A DNA stretch of 64,000 nucleotides from Lachnospiraceae bacterium (GCA_024399135.1 JAKSHY010000007.1:62001-126000), one strand, 5' to 3'. Positions 44,607 through 54,767 are shown, counted from the stretch's first letter. A program made the numbers and translations. Notes: generated by a model from the sequence alone, not told the origin.

Positions 44607-45269
44607 CTATGCTTCCTTCGATCTGATAATAGAAATCATGAAAAGATATTCCGAAATCAAAAAGGCACTGATTAATATTCCACCTACAATATCAGTAAAC
44701 CAATGTACACCTGAGAGGAATCTGGCAATTACCATTATTACCATTAAAACAAGTGAACCTATGGTACAAATTTTCTTTGCCAATTCATTCTTAATTCTTA
44801 TCTGAAACTGCAGTGCAGCTGTGAAAAATACGCTTACAGCCATTAACGTATGTGAAGATGGGAAGGATGCCTCCGGACCTTCTCCTAAATCCCATGGTCT
44901 ATAGTTTAGAATCACTATTTCGAAGAAGAAGTAGCAGATGAATACAAATATATAGAACACACCTAATGCATATATATCTTTGTCAACCTTCAATAAACTC
45001 TTTCTGGAAATAGCCTGCGACAGACCTAAAAATGCAAAAAATGCAATCACTAAAAAAGCCATATAACCAATATATTTTGAAAGATTATACCAAAACATAT
45101 TTAATCCAATCGCATCCTTAAGAGCAATATTAATGGTTGAAAAACCAATATCTGTATTCTCTATACCTAAGGGTTTTACATCTACTCTGGCTGCACAGAT
45201 AGTGAACACCACGAATACTACAAACAAAATTGCTGTATATATGAACGACTTTTTAACACGTTCCTGCAT
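44607..45269 (-). CDS. PAP2 family phosphatase
   Basis: A 220-residue membrane protein with about six spans and a PAP2 site: RPW, PSSHTLMAV and ARFLSGVHWFTDIVGG give the conserved RP, PSGH-type and SRxxxxxHxxxD motifs. Acts on lipid phosphates such as phosphatidate or undecaprenyl pyrophosphate. The ATG at 45269 (AGTAGGA upstream) is preferred over the TTG at 45323. Confidence 0.82.
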   Translation of the reverse strand: MQERVKKSFIYTAILFVVFVVFTICAARVDVKPLGIENTDIGFSTINIALKDAIGLNMFWYNLSKYIGYMAFLVIAFFAFLGLSQAISRKSLLKVDKDIYALGVFYIFVFICYFFFEIVILNYRPWDLGEGPEASFPSSHTLMAVSVFFTAALQFQIRIKNELAKKICTIGSLVLMVIMVIARFLSGVHWFTDIVGGILISAFLISEYLFMISIIRSKEA

Positions 45270-45340
45270 ACTATTTCCTACTTTCCACAGCGCTTTTGAA
45301 ATCACATTCCAACACGCTTTCAATTCATTATTTGTTTAAA

Positions 45341-46531
45341 TTATCTTCCGTAACACTCTTTTACGAATTTACGAAGTGCTGGCAGGGATCTTTCAACCTT
45401 TTCAGTATCAATACAATATGCCATTCTAAAATATCCTTTTACTCCGAAGCTGTCAGATGGAACCAGGATTAAATCATAATCCTTCGCTTTATTACAAAAT
45501 GCTACAGCGTCATCCTCTAATGCTTTAGGGAAAATATAGAATGTTCCACCTGGCTTAACAACCTCGAAGCCAAGACTTGTAAGTTCGTTATATAAAAGAT
45601 TCATATTCTTTTCATAGATTGACATATCTGATGTCTTGTCAAGAACTCTGGCAACACCGTACTGCATCATTGATGAAGGACAGTTATGTCCAATACCTCT
45701 TGAAATCTGTGAACAAATTACTGAAATAAGCTCTGCATCAGTACACTTAGGATTAGCTGCTACATATCCAATTCTTTCACCAGGAAGTGAAATGGATTTA
45801 GAATATGAATAGCACGAAAGTGTATTATCATAGAATTTTGATACATATGGTGCATCAACACCATCAAATACTATTTCTCTATATGGCTCGTCAGATAATA
45901 TGAAGATATCGTGTCCATATTCCTCCTGCTTCTTATATAAATAATCTGCAAGCTTAGTAAGAGTTTCTTTACTATATACAACTCCTGATGGATTGTTAGG
46001 AGTATTAATCAATAATGCTGCAACATTTTCGTTGAACATTTTGTCAAGTTCTTCAAAGTTAATCTGAAAATCTACTGTATTTGCTGGAACAACCTTAAGA
46101 ACAGCACCAGATGTATTAATGTATGGATTGTACTCTGGGAAGTATGGAGCGAATGTAAGCACCTCATCTCCCGGCTTAGTTACACATCTTACAGCGTGCG
46201 CAATGGCGCCAGCAGCACCTGAAGTTGGGAAAATGTGGTTTCCTGTATAATTCATTCCGAATCTTTCGTTAAGACTCTTGGCTATAGCATCCTTTACTGA
46301 TGCAATACCAACTGATGGGCTATATCCATGCAATTCCATTGAACTCATGGTATCAACCATTTCTTTAATTCCTTCATTAAATTCTGAAGGGACCGGAACC
46401 GATGGATTTCCAAGACTATAGTCAAATACATTCTCGTATCCTATCTCTTTTCCTCTTTCTGTAGCGAACTCAGATAACTGTCTGATAACTGATTTTCCCT
46501 GTAACATTGCCTTATACTGTTCGTTAATCAT
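45341..46531 (-). CDS. Pyridoxal-phosphate aminotransferase
   Basis: A 396-residue fold-type I enzyme. Visible: YSLGNPSVPVP at 40, NTPNNPSGVVY at 175 and the Lys of CYSYSKSISLPGERIGYVA at 237. Only distantly like the aminotransferase at 33.8 kb (different N-terminal loop and KSISLPGER). It follows the C39-like gene by 2 bp. Substrate unknown. Confidence 0.85.
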   Translation of the reverse strand: MINEQYKAMLQGKSVIRQLSEFATERGKEIGYENVFDYSLGNPSVPVPSEFNEGIKEMVDTMSSMELHGYSPSVGIASVKDAIAKSLNERFGMNYTGNHIFPTSGAAGAIAHAVRCVTKPGDEVLTFAPYFPEYNPYINTSGAVLKVVPANTVDFQINFEELDKMFNENVAALLINTPNNPSGVVYSKETLTKLADYLYKKQEEYGHDIFILSDEPYREIVFDGVDAPYVSKFYDNTLSCYSYSKSISLPGERIGYVAANPKCTDAELISVICSQISRGIGHNCPSSMMQYGVARVLDKTSDMSIYEKNMNLLYNELTSLGFEVVKPGGTFYIFPKALEDDAVAFCNKAKDYDLILVPSDSFGVKGYFRMAYCIDTEKVERSLPALRKFVKECYGR

Positions 46532-46533
46532 TT

Positions 46534-47208
46534 TTATTCTCCAATTCTTATTTCAAGATATCCAAGCAGCTTAGCCTGATCATATTCTTCCATAATTCCA
46601 TCGTTAGGATCATAGTACTTTCCATCGAAATATAATAAATAGTGACAGAATCTTCCCATCTTCTCCATAAGAACTGCACATTTAGGAAGTGTTGTAGGCT
46701 CACCTTCTGTGTAGATAATGATATCGCTGTGGTCAATTCCGTAATAATTGAGTGCTGAAATAACCAGTCCCATAGTTGCCTGCCATTCTCTGCAACCCAT
46801 AACGGAACATACCTCTGCGATAGTAACACCTGCTAACATGGCAACTACTGTCTGTCCACATGTTCCATCTATTGGCTGAATTATTATATCAACATCATCA
46901 ATTTTTCTGATCGGATAATCAACAGAATAAGGACTATTATGGTTCATCTGAATCAAAGAACCACCTACATGCATTAATACTTTATGTACTTTGGATGTAT
47001 CAACATGTGCTACTTCCTCATTACTAAGGTGAATAACATAGTTTCCTTTTTCTTCAGGAAGAAGTTCACAGTATATAAGCTTATTATCAAGCATGATTTC
47101 AGCATTAATAGAATCTCTTTGCTTACATACTTCCCATACATTAAAAGGAATTCTGATACAGAATATATCATCCTGTTTTTCAATTTTTCCATTAAAGAAA
47201 TATCTCAT
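46534..47208 (-). CDS. DUF1905 plus C39-like cysteine peptidase fusion
   Basis: A 224-residue protein with two parts: N-terminal about 1-90 resembles DUF1905 (FNGKIEKQDDIFCIRIP), and C-terminal about 110-215 looks like a papain/C39-type fold with a candidate Cys in GTCGQTVVAML and His-Asp in CHYLLYFDGKYYDPND. No signal peptide, so it acts in the cytoplasm if active. Such fusions are uncommon. Downstream of glnN by 23 bp and coupled to the aminotransferase. Confidence 0.6.
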   Translation of the reverse strand: MRYFFNGKIEKQDDIFCIRIPFNVWEVCKQRDSINAEIMLDNKLIYCELLPEEKGNYVIHLSNEEVAHVDTSKVHKVLMHVGGSLIQMNHNSPYSVDYPIRKIDDVDIIIQPIDGTCGQTVVAMLAGVTIAEVCSVMGCREWQATMGLVISALNYYGIDHSDIIIYTEGEPTTLPKCAVLMEKMGRFCHYLLYFDGKYYDPNDGIMEEYDQAKLLGYLEIRIGE

Positions 47209-47231
47209 TACTACCCTCCAAGAATTAAATA

Positions 47232-49343
47232 CTATACCTCAAAAAGCATATCGCCATATGTAGGAACCGGCCACATAGACTTGTCCATGACAAGTTCAAG
47301 CTCATCAGTTGGTTTTCTTAAGTCTTCCATAGCCTTCACTGCGTTATCCTTTATATAGAAAGCTTTTTCCTTCACATCAGATATCTTCTTAATCTTTTCT
47401 TCAATCATACGAAGATTCTTTAAGGCTTCATTCATTGCTGTAAGCTTTTCCTGAACTACCTTAAGCATTTCCATCTGAACTGTAGCATCCATTCCTGCAT
47501 TCTCAACCGCATTAATTGAATCAGCCAGAATTTTAGTATATTTAACAGCTGCTGGCATATACTTTCTGGCCATCATATCTATCATAGTCTGAATCTCGAT
47601 ATTAACCGTCTTAATGTATGATTCATAGAGAATCTCTACTCTTGACTCTAATTCTGACTTAGTGAATATACCGAATTTTTCAAATAACTTAACTGACTTT
47701 TCGGTTACTAAGGTATCAACAGCATCCACCATTGTCTTAAGGTTAGGTAATCCACGGCGCTTTGCTTCTTCAACCCATGCCTCTGAATAGCCATCTCCAT
47801 TGAAGATAACTCTTCTGTGCTTAGTCAAATATTCCTTAATAATATCATGTACTTCATCATCAAAATTAGGAGCCTTCTCAAGTCTGTCAGCCGCTTCGCA
47901 AAAAGCTTCTGCAACAATCGCATTAAGAATTGTGTTAGGGCTTCCTATTGAATCAGAGGATCCAACTGATCTGAACTCAAACTTATTACCTGTGAAAGCA
48001 AATGGAGAAGTTCTATTTCTATCTGTTCCATCCTTCTTAACATCCATCAATGTGGATACGCCAGTCTGAAGCACTCCACCCTGCAAAGAATGTGAAGCTT
48101 CACCTGTTTCAACAAGCTGAGTCACAACATCATCAAGCTGATCTCCTAAGAAAATTGACATGATTGCTGGAGGTGCTTCTGCAGCTCCGAGTCTGTGATC
48201 GTTTCCTGGGTCAGATGCGCTCTGACGCAAAAGATCTGCATGTGTGTCAACAGCTTTTATGATACATGCTAAAACTAATAAAAACTGTATATTTTCATTA
48301 GGTGTAATACCTGGATCTAAAAGGTTAACACCATTATCCGTAACTAATGACCAGTTATTATGCTTACCTGAACCATTAACTCCAGCAAATGGCTTTTCAT
48401 GAAGAAGACATGTGAGTCCATGGTTGAAAGCTACTCTCTTCATTGTTTCCATTACTATCTGATTATGATCAGTAGCAATATTAGCCTCTTCGTAGATTGG
48501 AGCAAGCTCATGCTGGGAAGGTGCAACCTCGTTATGCTGAGTTTTAGCTGTAACTCCCATTTTCCACAGCTCCACATTAAGATCTGTCATGAAGCTTCCG
48601 ACTCTTTCACGAATTACACCAAAGTAATGATCATCCATCTCCTGTCCTTTTGGAGCTGGCGCACCAAACAGTGTTCTTCCTGTGAATACCAAATCATCTC
48701 TATTTAAATAGCTCTCTCTGTCAATTAAGAAATATTCCTGTTCTGCACCAACAGATACAGTAACTTTCTTTGCTTCCTTATTACCAAATAATCTTACAAT
48801 TCTTAAAGACTGCTGATTAATAGCCTCGAGCGAACGAAGAAGTGGTGTCTTCTTATCAAGTGCTTCTCCTGTATATGAACAGAACGCTGTTGGAATACAT
48901 AGTATAGAACCTACTGCAGTTTCTTTAAGAAATGCTGGAGAGGTTGTATCCCATACTGTATATCCTCTTGCCTCGAAAGTAGACCTCAATCCACCTGATG
49001 GGAAAGATGAAGCATCCGGCTCACCCTTAATAAGTTCCTTAGCCGAAAAAGAAAGAATCATCTTTCCATCCTTTTTAGGAGGTGTTACGAAAGAATCATG
49101 CTTTTCTGCTGTAATACCTGTCAGTGGCTGGAACCAGTGAGTATAGTGTGTTGCACCGTTTTCAACAGCCCAGTCCTTCATAGCCTTAGCTACTACCTCT
49201 GCAGATGCATATGAAAGTTCTCCACCTTCTTCATTAACCTTAAGAACCTCCTGATAGACATTCTCAGGTAATCTTTCCTTCATCTTTTCAAGAGTGAAGA
49301 CCTTTATACCAAAAATCTTCTCTACATCGATTTTTTCGCTCAT
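47232..49343 (-). CDS. glnN: Type III glutamine synthetase
   Basis: A 703-residue glutamine synthetase of the large dodecameric GSIII class. The core has the GSIII motif HWFQPLTG near 80, then EQEYFLID and the active-site region NGSGKHNNWS around 330; the C-terminal extension is helical. It assimilates ammonia with ATP and glutamate; in this host it would take up ammonia released by the operon at 2.3-12 kb. GGAGGATAAA precedes the start; 16 bp after the U32 peptidase gene. Confidence 0.95.
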   Translation of the reverse strand: MSEKIDVEKIFGIKVFTLEKMKERLPENVYQEVLKVNEEGGELSYASAEVVAKAMKDWAVENGATHYTHWFQPLTGITAEKHDSFVTPPKKDGKMILSFSAKELIKGEPDASSFPSGGLRSTFEARGYTVWDTTSPAFLKETAVGSILCIPTAFCSYTGEALDKKTPLLRSLEAINQQSLRIVRLFGNKEAKKVTVSVGAEQEYFLIDRESYLNRDDLVFTGRTLFGAPAPKGQEMDDHYFGVIRERVGSFMTDLNVELWKMGVTAKTQHNEVAPSQHELAPIYEEANIATDHNQIVMETMKRVAFNHGLTCLLHEKPFAGVNGSGKHNNWSLVTDNGVNLLDPGITPNENIQFLLVLACIIKAVDTHADLLRQSASDPGNDHRLGAAEAPPAIMSIFLGDQLDDVVTQLVETGEASHSLQGGVLQTGVSTLMDVKKDGTDRNRTSPFAFTGNKFEFRSVGSSDSIGSPNTILNAIVAEAFCEAADRLEKAPNFDDEVHDIIKEYLTKHRRVIFNGDGYSEAWVEEAKRRGLPNLKTMVDAVDTLVTEKSVKLFEKFGIFTKSELESRVEILYESYIKTVNIEIQTMIDMMARKYMPAAVKYTKILADSINAVENAGMDATVQMEMLKVVQEKLTAMNEALKNLRMIEEKIKKISDVKEKAFYIKDNAVKAMEDLRKPTDELELVMDKSMWPVPTYGDMLFEV

Positions 49344-49359
49344 TTTATCCTCCAGTCTA

Positions 49360-50616
49360 TTATGAACCTTTTACTCTTAATAAATCATATACATCAATTT
49401 CCTCATCAAGCTCAACATACAGAATCTGTTGTGGATGAGGTGCTGAATCTACTGACTCAAAATCCGTTGTTGTTAAAGATAACACTTTTGTCTGAACATT
49501 TCTACCATCAGGCTTCATTATTTCTATGGTATCTCCAACCAGGAATTTGTTTCTCTGAGTAATCATTGCGAAATTACCTTTTTTAGGAGTTTTGTTAATT
49601 TCAAGTGTATCTAATACCTTTTCTACTATACCAAGATAAATATATTCATTCACATACGTATTGGTGTCATAGATTTGAGTGTTCTCATCCGGCTTCCCGA
49701 AATAAAAACCGGTGGTAAACTGCCTGTAGGTACATTTTGATATCTCTGTCCTGTACCAGTCCATATTACTCTTATATTTTTCAGGACTTTCAAAATAATC
49801 ATCTATAGCCTTTCTATATGTTCTTGCAACATCAGCAACATATAGAGCTGTCTTCATTCTTCCTTCTATTTTAAATGAATCTATTCCGGCCTCTATCATT
49901 TCCGGAATATGTTCTATCATACATAAATCTTTTGAGTTAAAGATATATGTTCCTCTTTCATTTTCGTATACTGGGAAATATTCTCCGGGACGCTGCTCCT
50001 CCATCACTGAATACTTCCATCTGCAAGGGTGCGTACACGCTCCCTGATTGGCATCTCTACCTGCGAAGAAGCTTGATAATAAACATCTTCCAGAATATGA
50101 AATACACATCGCTCCATGCATGAAGCTTTCAATTTCCATCTCCTCTGGAATATTGTCTCTTATTTCCTTAATTTCCTTAAGACTTAATTCTCTGGCTGAA
50201 ACAACTCTGGTAGCGCCTAATTTGTGCCAGAACTGATATGTCATATAGTTAGTGTTATTAGCCTGAGTCGAGATATGGATATCTATTTCAGGACATACCT
50301 CTTTTGCTATAGTGAACATTCCAGGATCCGAGATTATCAAAGCATCTGGCTTTATTTCTTTTAATTCTTTGAAATATTCTCTGGCACCATCTAAATCTCT
50401 ATTATGAGCAAGAATATTAGCTGTAATATATACCTTAACGTTTTTAGAATGGGCGAATTCAATACCTTCCTTGATTTCTTCCATACTAAAATTCTTCGCC
50501 TTAGCTCGAAGACCGAAGGCTTCTCCACCAATGTATACTGCATCTGCTCCGAATATTACTGCTTCCTTTAAAACCTCTAATGAACTTGCGGGTACTAATA
50601 ATTCTGGTTTTTTCAC
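49360..50616 (-). CDS. U32 family peptidase
   Basis: A 418-residue U32 protein (PELLVPASSLEVLKEAV at start; the family motif E-x-F-x(2)-G-A with ESFMHGAMCISYSGRCLLSS in outline near 165). The C-terminal OB-like domain follows from about 330. U32 proteins of this type act in RNA hydroxylation or as peptidases; a Cys-rich cluster here favours an iron-sulphur RNA enzyme (TrhP/RlhA-like). It overlaps the O-methyltransferase by 4 bp. Confidence 0.85.
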   Translation of the reverse strand: MKKPELLVPASSLEVLKEAVIFGADAVYIGGEAFGLRAKAKNFSMEEIKEGIEFAHSKNVKVYITANILAHNRDLDGAREYFKELKEIKPDALIISDPGMFTIAKEVCPEIDIHISTQANNTNYMTYQFWHKLGATRVVSARELSLKEIKEIRDNIPEEMEIESFMHGAMCISYSGRCLLSSFFAGRDANQGACTHPCRWKYSVMEEQRPGEYFPVYENERGTYIFNSKDLCMIEHIPEMIEAGIDSFKIEGRMKTALYVADVARTYRKAIDDYFESPEKYKSNMDWYRTEISKCTYRQFTTGFYFGKPDENTQIYDTNTYVNEYIYLGIVEKVLDTLEINKTPKKGNFAMITQRNKFLVGDTIEIMKPDGRNVQTKVLSLTTTDFESVDSAPHPQQILYVELDEEIDVYDLLRVKGS

Positions 50617-51260
50617 TTTTTCACCTTAACACTTATTGTTACCCCATCCCCTACAGGTAATATATCTGTAACAAGTGATGGGGTATTCTTTAATTCATAT
50701 AAATATTCTCTCATCCTTGAGTGAATTGTTCTGTCTCTTCTTGGAACTGCGAAGCGCGATTCTATAACATTTCCGTCCTGAAGTACATTATCAGATAATA
50801 ATATTCCATCCTCTTTCAAAAGTCTCAAAATATCTGGAAGGAAATTAATATACTGACCCTTAGCCGCATCCATGAATATGAAATCATATTCACCCTCAAG
50901 ATTTTTCAGAACCTCTGTGGCGTCTCCTTCAATTAATGTAATCTGCTCATCACGCCCGTACTTATTAAAATTCTCTTTAGCTATAGGAATTCTTTTTTCG
51001 TATTTTTCTATAGTCGTTATCCTGCAATCCTTTGGCGCATACTCTGCCATAACTAGTGCAGAAAAACCAATGGCCGTTCCAACCTCTAAAATATGCATAG
51101 GCTTTTTGATAGTAAGTAATACTTTCATAAGACTAAGCATCTGAGGTCTTATAATTGGCACATTGGTCTTGATTGAATATTTTTGTAATTCGCTTAAATA
51201 TTCAGGAAGCTTCGTATCGAAAGAATTAATAAAGGTTGTCATCCTTTCATCTGTTATCAT
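50613..51260 (-). CDS. O-methyltransferase
   Basis: A 215-residue class I SAM methyltransferase of the COMT/TrmR-like type: ILEVGTAIGFSAL (SAM motif I, about 57-69) and DFIFMDAAKGQY. The gene order with U32, YlbF and RNase J matches Clostridia where this gene (trmR, yrrM) methylates tRNA wobble uridine. Overlaps both neighbours by 4 bp. Function by context likely, not shown. Confidence 0.82.
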   Translation of the reverse strand: MITDERMTTFINSFDTKLPEYLSELQKYSIKTNVPIIRPQMLSLMKVLLTIKKPMHILEVGTAIGFSALVMAEYAPKDCRITTIEKYEKRIPIAKENFNKYGRDEQITLIEGDATEVLKNLEGEYDFIFMDAAKGQYINFLPDILRLLKEDGILLSDNVLQDGNVIESRFAVPRRDRTIHSRMREYLYELKNTPSLVTDILPVGDGVTISVKVKK

Positions 51261-51775
51261 TCCTGCGTAGCTCCTTGCTCTTCTATATTCTCATTCAATT
51301 CATTCATTTCATCAAACGGAATGTCGTCATAATTTTCTTCTTCGATATTGCTCTCAACAGGTGCAGTGTCTGAATCCTTGCTGGCCATACTCTTCGGTAA
51401 TACTTCTGTTCCATCACCTGCTGCCATAATCTTAAGCATTTCAGCCGCTGTCATGTTAGTACCAAGATCATATATTCCCGGCTTAATTTCTCCATGATAT
51501 GCCGAAAGCAATTCCTGAACCCTGAAAAGACTGGCATCTTCAATAAGTCCTTTTTCCTGAAGCATATCGGCAATGTTTTCAATCGTAGCACTTTCAGATA
51601 CTGAAACCGTAATGGTTCTTCCGTTGTTTACTGATACAGGCTCGTCTGCGAATACCTTATATCCGAAATCATACGCTTTCGTTATCCATTCGAAAATGAA
51701 CATAATAAGGAATGCCAGTATTACTATTTTTAATATTATTTCAATAACAGTTCCTACTATCGATTTAATATTCAT
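51257..51775 (-). CDS. Short MltG/YceG-like membrane protein
   Basis: A 172-residue protein: one N-terminal membrane segment (about 10-32), then a domain (about 45-120) like the LysM-like start of MltG (ATIENIADMLQEKGLIEDASLF then GIYDLGTNMTAAEMLKIM), and an acidic tail. The catalytic YceG domain of full MltG (about 330-380 residues) is absent, so it cannot cleave glycan. The neighbouring gene order (mltG-O-methyltransferase-U32) is where full MltG normally sits. Confidence 0.7.
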   Translation of the reverse strand: MNIKSIVGTVIEIILKIVILAFLIMFIFEWITKAYDFGYKVFADEPVSVNNGRTITVSVSESATIENIADMLQEKGLIEDASLFRVQELLSAYHGEIKPGIYDLGTNMTAAEMLKIMAAGDGTEVLPKSMASKDSDTAPVESNIEEENYDDIPFDEMNELNENIEEQGATQE

Positions 51776-51777
51776 AA

Positions 51778-52116
51778 TTATTGAAAATTTAACCCTTCTA
51801 CAATGTTTGTGTTAATTTCCTGAATCATTCTGCAAAAGGCAGCCTCGGAATGAATGAAATCATACACCCTTGGATTCTCCAAAAGTGGCTCATATTTATT
51901 AGTAAACTCTTCCATCTTATCGAACAGTTCATCGCCTTCATAACGATTCTGAATCATGAAGTTCTCTTCCCTGTAAGCATTAATCTTTTCCATTAAATCT
52001 GGAAAATTCTTAATTACACTTAGCTGATGATTATAGTTAATATACTCATCACTTGTCTTTAACTGCTCTATATAAGCATCTGTATATTCACGAATCCTCT
52101 GATCCATTTTAATCAA
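51778..52116 (-). CDS. YlbF family regulator
   Basis: A 112-residue helical protein of the YlbF/YmcA family (IKNFPDLMEKINAYREENF near 30). Family members form the Y-complex that assists RNase Y maturation of mRNAs. It overlaps the RNase J gene by 8 bp, which fits a role in RNA processing. Confidence 0.85.
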   Translation of the reverse strand: MIKMDQRIREYTDAYIEQLKTSDEYINYNHQLSVIKNFPDLMEKINAYREENFMIQNRYEGDELFDKMEEFTNKYEPLLENPRVYDFIHSEAAFCRMIQEINTNIVEGLNFQ

Positions 52117-53785
52117 CCTCCGTAATAATAGGAAGAATCATAGGGCGACGTTTCGTTGCTTTCCAAACATATCCACCGAGTGAATCTCTTATGGAATTTC
52201 TAATCTTATTCCAGTCTCTTATTCCTCTGTCAAGGCAGTCCTCTATCGCCTCAAGGGCTACATTCTTAGCCTCTTCCATTAATTCATCAGATTCCTTTTC
52301 GTACACGAAACCTCTTGATACAATTTCAGGACCTCCTAAAAGAATTGTTGAAGAACCATCAAGGCTTAATGTAACTATAATAATTCCGTCCTCTGATAAT
52401 CTTTGACGGTCACGAATAACCACATTACCAACATCACCAACACCAAGTCCATCTACCATGATATCACCGACATGAACCTGACCTGTAACCTCAGCAGAAT
52501 TTTCATCTATCTCAAGAACATTTCCAGATCTTAGGATAAATATATTCTCCTTAGGCATTCCAAGCTCCTGTGCCAGTTTGGCCTGTGCCTTGAGATGCTT
52601 GTATTCACCATGAACAGGAATTGAATATTTAGGCTTAACAAGTGAATAAATGAGCTTAATTTCTTCCTGACATGCATGACCTGATACATGAACATCCTGG
52701 AATATAACATCAGCTCCCATTACTAATAATTCATTAATAATATTGGTTACTGCTTTTTCGTTTCCCGGAATAGGATGTGAAGAAAATATAACTGTATCAT
52801 TAGGTCCTATATGAATCTTCTTATGTGAGCCACTCGCCATTCTTGAAAGAGCAGCCATACTCTCCCCCTGAGAACCTGTTGTGATAATAACAGTTTTCTC
52901 ATCAGGATAATTCCTTAACTCTTCTATTCCTATTAATGTATTTTCTGGTACGGTCAAACATCCAAGCTCTGTTGCTGTTTCAATGATGCTTACCATACTC
53001 CTTCCTTCAATAGCTACTTTTCTGCCGAACTTGTAAGCTGTATCAATAATCTGCTGAACTCTGTCAACGTTAGACGCGAATGTTGCAATGATAATTCTGG
53101 TACTGTCATGCTCATCAAAAAGATCATTAAGGTTTCTTCCAACTGTCTTTTCAGAAGGTGTGAAGCCCTCTCTTTCAGCATTGGTCGAATCACACATAAG
53201 AGCAAGCACGCCCTTTTTTCCTATTTCGGCGAATCTTTGAAGATCAATCGCATCACCATGTACAGGTGTATAATCAACCTTGAAATCACCCGTATGAACA
53301 ACGATTCCTGCAGGTGAATATATGGCAAGTGCTGCCGCATCAACTATACTATGGTTCGTCTTAATAAATTCTATTCTGAACTGTCCTATATTAATAGACT
53401 GTCCGAAGGAAACTACCTTTCTTCTGGTAGAATCCATGAGCTCATGCTCGCTTAACTTGTTCTCTATTATTCCCATGGTAAGGCGTGTAGCATATATTGG
53501 CACGTTAATATCCCTTAATATATAAGGAATAGCGCCTATATGATCCTCATGACCATGAGTAATAAAGAACGCTTTAACCTTCTTAATATTATCCTTTAGA
53601 TATGTTACATCTGGAATGACTAAATCAATTCCGAGCATATCATCTTCCGGAAAAGCCAGACCACAATCTACTACAATAATACTGTCCTCATATTCAAAGG
53701 CAGTAATATTCATACCTATCTGTTCGAGTCCCCCAAGAGGAATTATCCTAAGTCTGGATGTCCTCATCATCTCGTTTTTACCCAA
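52109..53785 (-). CDS. rnj: Ribonuclease J
   Basis: A 558-residue metallo-beta-lactamase/beta-CASP nuclease: HGHEDHIGAIPYI zinc site (about 76-88), beta-CASP insert and the end SLGGYVWKATKRRPMILP. Full length for RNase J. Degrades and matures RNA in 5'-3' direction. YlbF is coded next to it. Confidence 0.94.
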   Translation of the reverse strand: MGKNEMMRTSRLRIIPLGGLEQIGMNITAFEYEDSIIVVDCGLAFPEDDMLGIDLVIPDVTYLKDNIKKVKAFFITHGHEDHIGAIPYILRDINVPIYATRLTMGIIENKLSEHELMDSTRRKVVSFGQSINIGQFRIEFIKTNHSIVDAAALAIYSPAGIVVHTGDFKVDYTPVHGDAIDLQRFAEIGKKGVLALMCDSTNAEREGFTPSEKTVGRNLNDLFDEHDSTRIIIATFASNVDRVQQIIDTAYKFGRKVAIEGRSMVSIIETATELGCLTVPENTLIGIEELRNYPDEKTVIITTGSQGESMAALSRMASGSHKKIHIGPNDTVIFSSHPIPGNEKAVTNIINELLVMGADVIFQDVHVSGHACQEEIKLIYSLVKPKYSIPVHGEYKHLKAQAKLAQELGMPKENIFILRSGNVLEIDENSAEVTGQVHVGDIMVDGLGVGDVGNVVIRDRQRLSEDGIIIVTLSLDGSSTILLGGPEIVSRGFVYEKESDELMEEAKNVALEAIEDCLDRGIRDWNKIRNSIRDSLGGYVWKATKRRPMILPIITEVD

Positions 53786-53799
53786 AATTACCCCCGATT

Positions 53800-54054
53800 T
53801 TACTCTATTTCAATATCTTCCAATAAGCTTTCGAATAATGACGACAATGCCTCAAGCTCATTATCATCATCAACTATTTCATAACCAGTTTCTTTTTTGT
53901 CCTGGCTTTGAATCTCGCGAAGAATAAGAGCTTCTGCATCTCCTTCTTCTTCCTCTGTTACTAATATATAATTATTTCCTGAAAGCTTAGCCTGCTCAAG
54001 CACATAAAATTCTGCAGTTTCTCCGCTATCAAGAGTGAATGCTATTTTTTCCAT
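53800..54054 (-). CDS. DUF1292 family protein
   Basis: An 84-residue DUF1292 protein (IAFTLDSGETAEFYVLEQAKL then NYILVTEEEEGDAEALIL). Typical Clostridia gene between yqgF and RNase J; function unknown. Confidence 0.85.
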   Translation of the reverse strand: MEKIAFTLDSGETAEFYVLEQAKLSGNNYILVTEEEEGDAEALILREIQSQDKKETGYEIVDDDNELEALSSLFESLLEDIEIE

Positions 54055-54065
54055 TTTGCTACCTG

Positions 54066-54491
54066 TCAGTCCTTCTTCTTCCTGTCAAGATAATCCTGTA
54101 GAATAATCGTTGCTGCTATCATATCAACATAGTCTTTTCTGTTCTCTCGTCTTACCCCGGCTTCCATCATGGTCTTATCTGCCATGACAGTTGTCAATCT
54201 TTCATCATAAAGATACACGGGAAGATTAGTTCTTCTTTCCAATTTTTCCTTGAATTCCATGGTAAGATCAACACGTACCCCTTCCGTGTTATTCATATTC
54301 TTAGGCAATCCAAGAACTATTTCTTTAACATCATTCTGAAGAATTAACTCTTCTATTCTCGCTAATGTCTGTCTTAAATGATTCTCATCCTTACGTCTTA
54401 TGATTTCGACTCCCTGCGCTGTAATAAGCATAGGATCTGAAATCGCAACACCTACAGTTTTCGAACCATAATCTAGCCCCATTATACGCAT
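54066..54491 (-). CDS. ruvX: YqgF/RuvX Holliday junction resolvase-like protein
   Basis: A 141-residue protein of the RNase H-like YqgF type ([15 protein letters not shown] at start, [13 protein letters not shown]). Processes 16S rRNA precursor in several bacteria; the Holliday junction role is from sequence. 12 bp before DUF1292 gene, 6 bp after the IreB gene. Confidence 0.9.
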   Translation of the reverse strand: MRIMGLDYGSKTVGVAISDPMLITAQGVEIIRRKDENHLRQTLARIEELILQNDVKEIVLGLPKNMNNTEGVRVDLTMEFKEKLERRTNLPVYLYDERLTTVMADKTMMEAGVRRENRKDYVDMIAATIILQDYLDRKKKD

Positions 54492-54497
54492 ATTTAA

Positions 54498-54767
54498 TTA
54501 CTGCTCCACATTCCAATGATTATTCTTGATATACTCGTTAAGCATTTCTTCAACAATTTCATCTCTTTCGAGCTTCATGATCTTAGATCTTGCTCCCATA
54601 TGAGATGTAACGTATGTTGGATCCCCTGACATAATGTAACCAACTATCTGGTTAACCGGATTATATCCCTTGTCATTCATGGCATCGCATACTTCGTGAA
54701 GTATTTCCTTAACCGATGATGAATCTGTATCAACCTGAAAAAACTGTGTACTGCCAAAATCTTCCAT
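54498..54767 (-). CDS. IreB family regulatory phosphoprotein
   Basis: An 89-residue UPF0297/IreB protein (STQFFQVDTDSSSVKEILHEVCDAMNDKGYNPVNQIVGYIMSGDPTYVT in outline). Known substrate of the Ser/Thr kinase IreK in enterococci. Standard position next to yqgF. Confidence 0.93.
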   Translation of the reverse strand: MEDFGSTQFFQVDTDSSSVKEILHEVCDAMNDKGYNPVNQIVGYIMSGDPTYVTSHMGARSKIMKLERDEIVEEMLNEYIKNNHWNVEQ

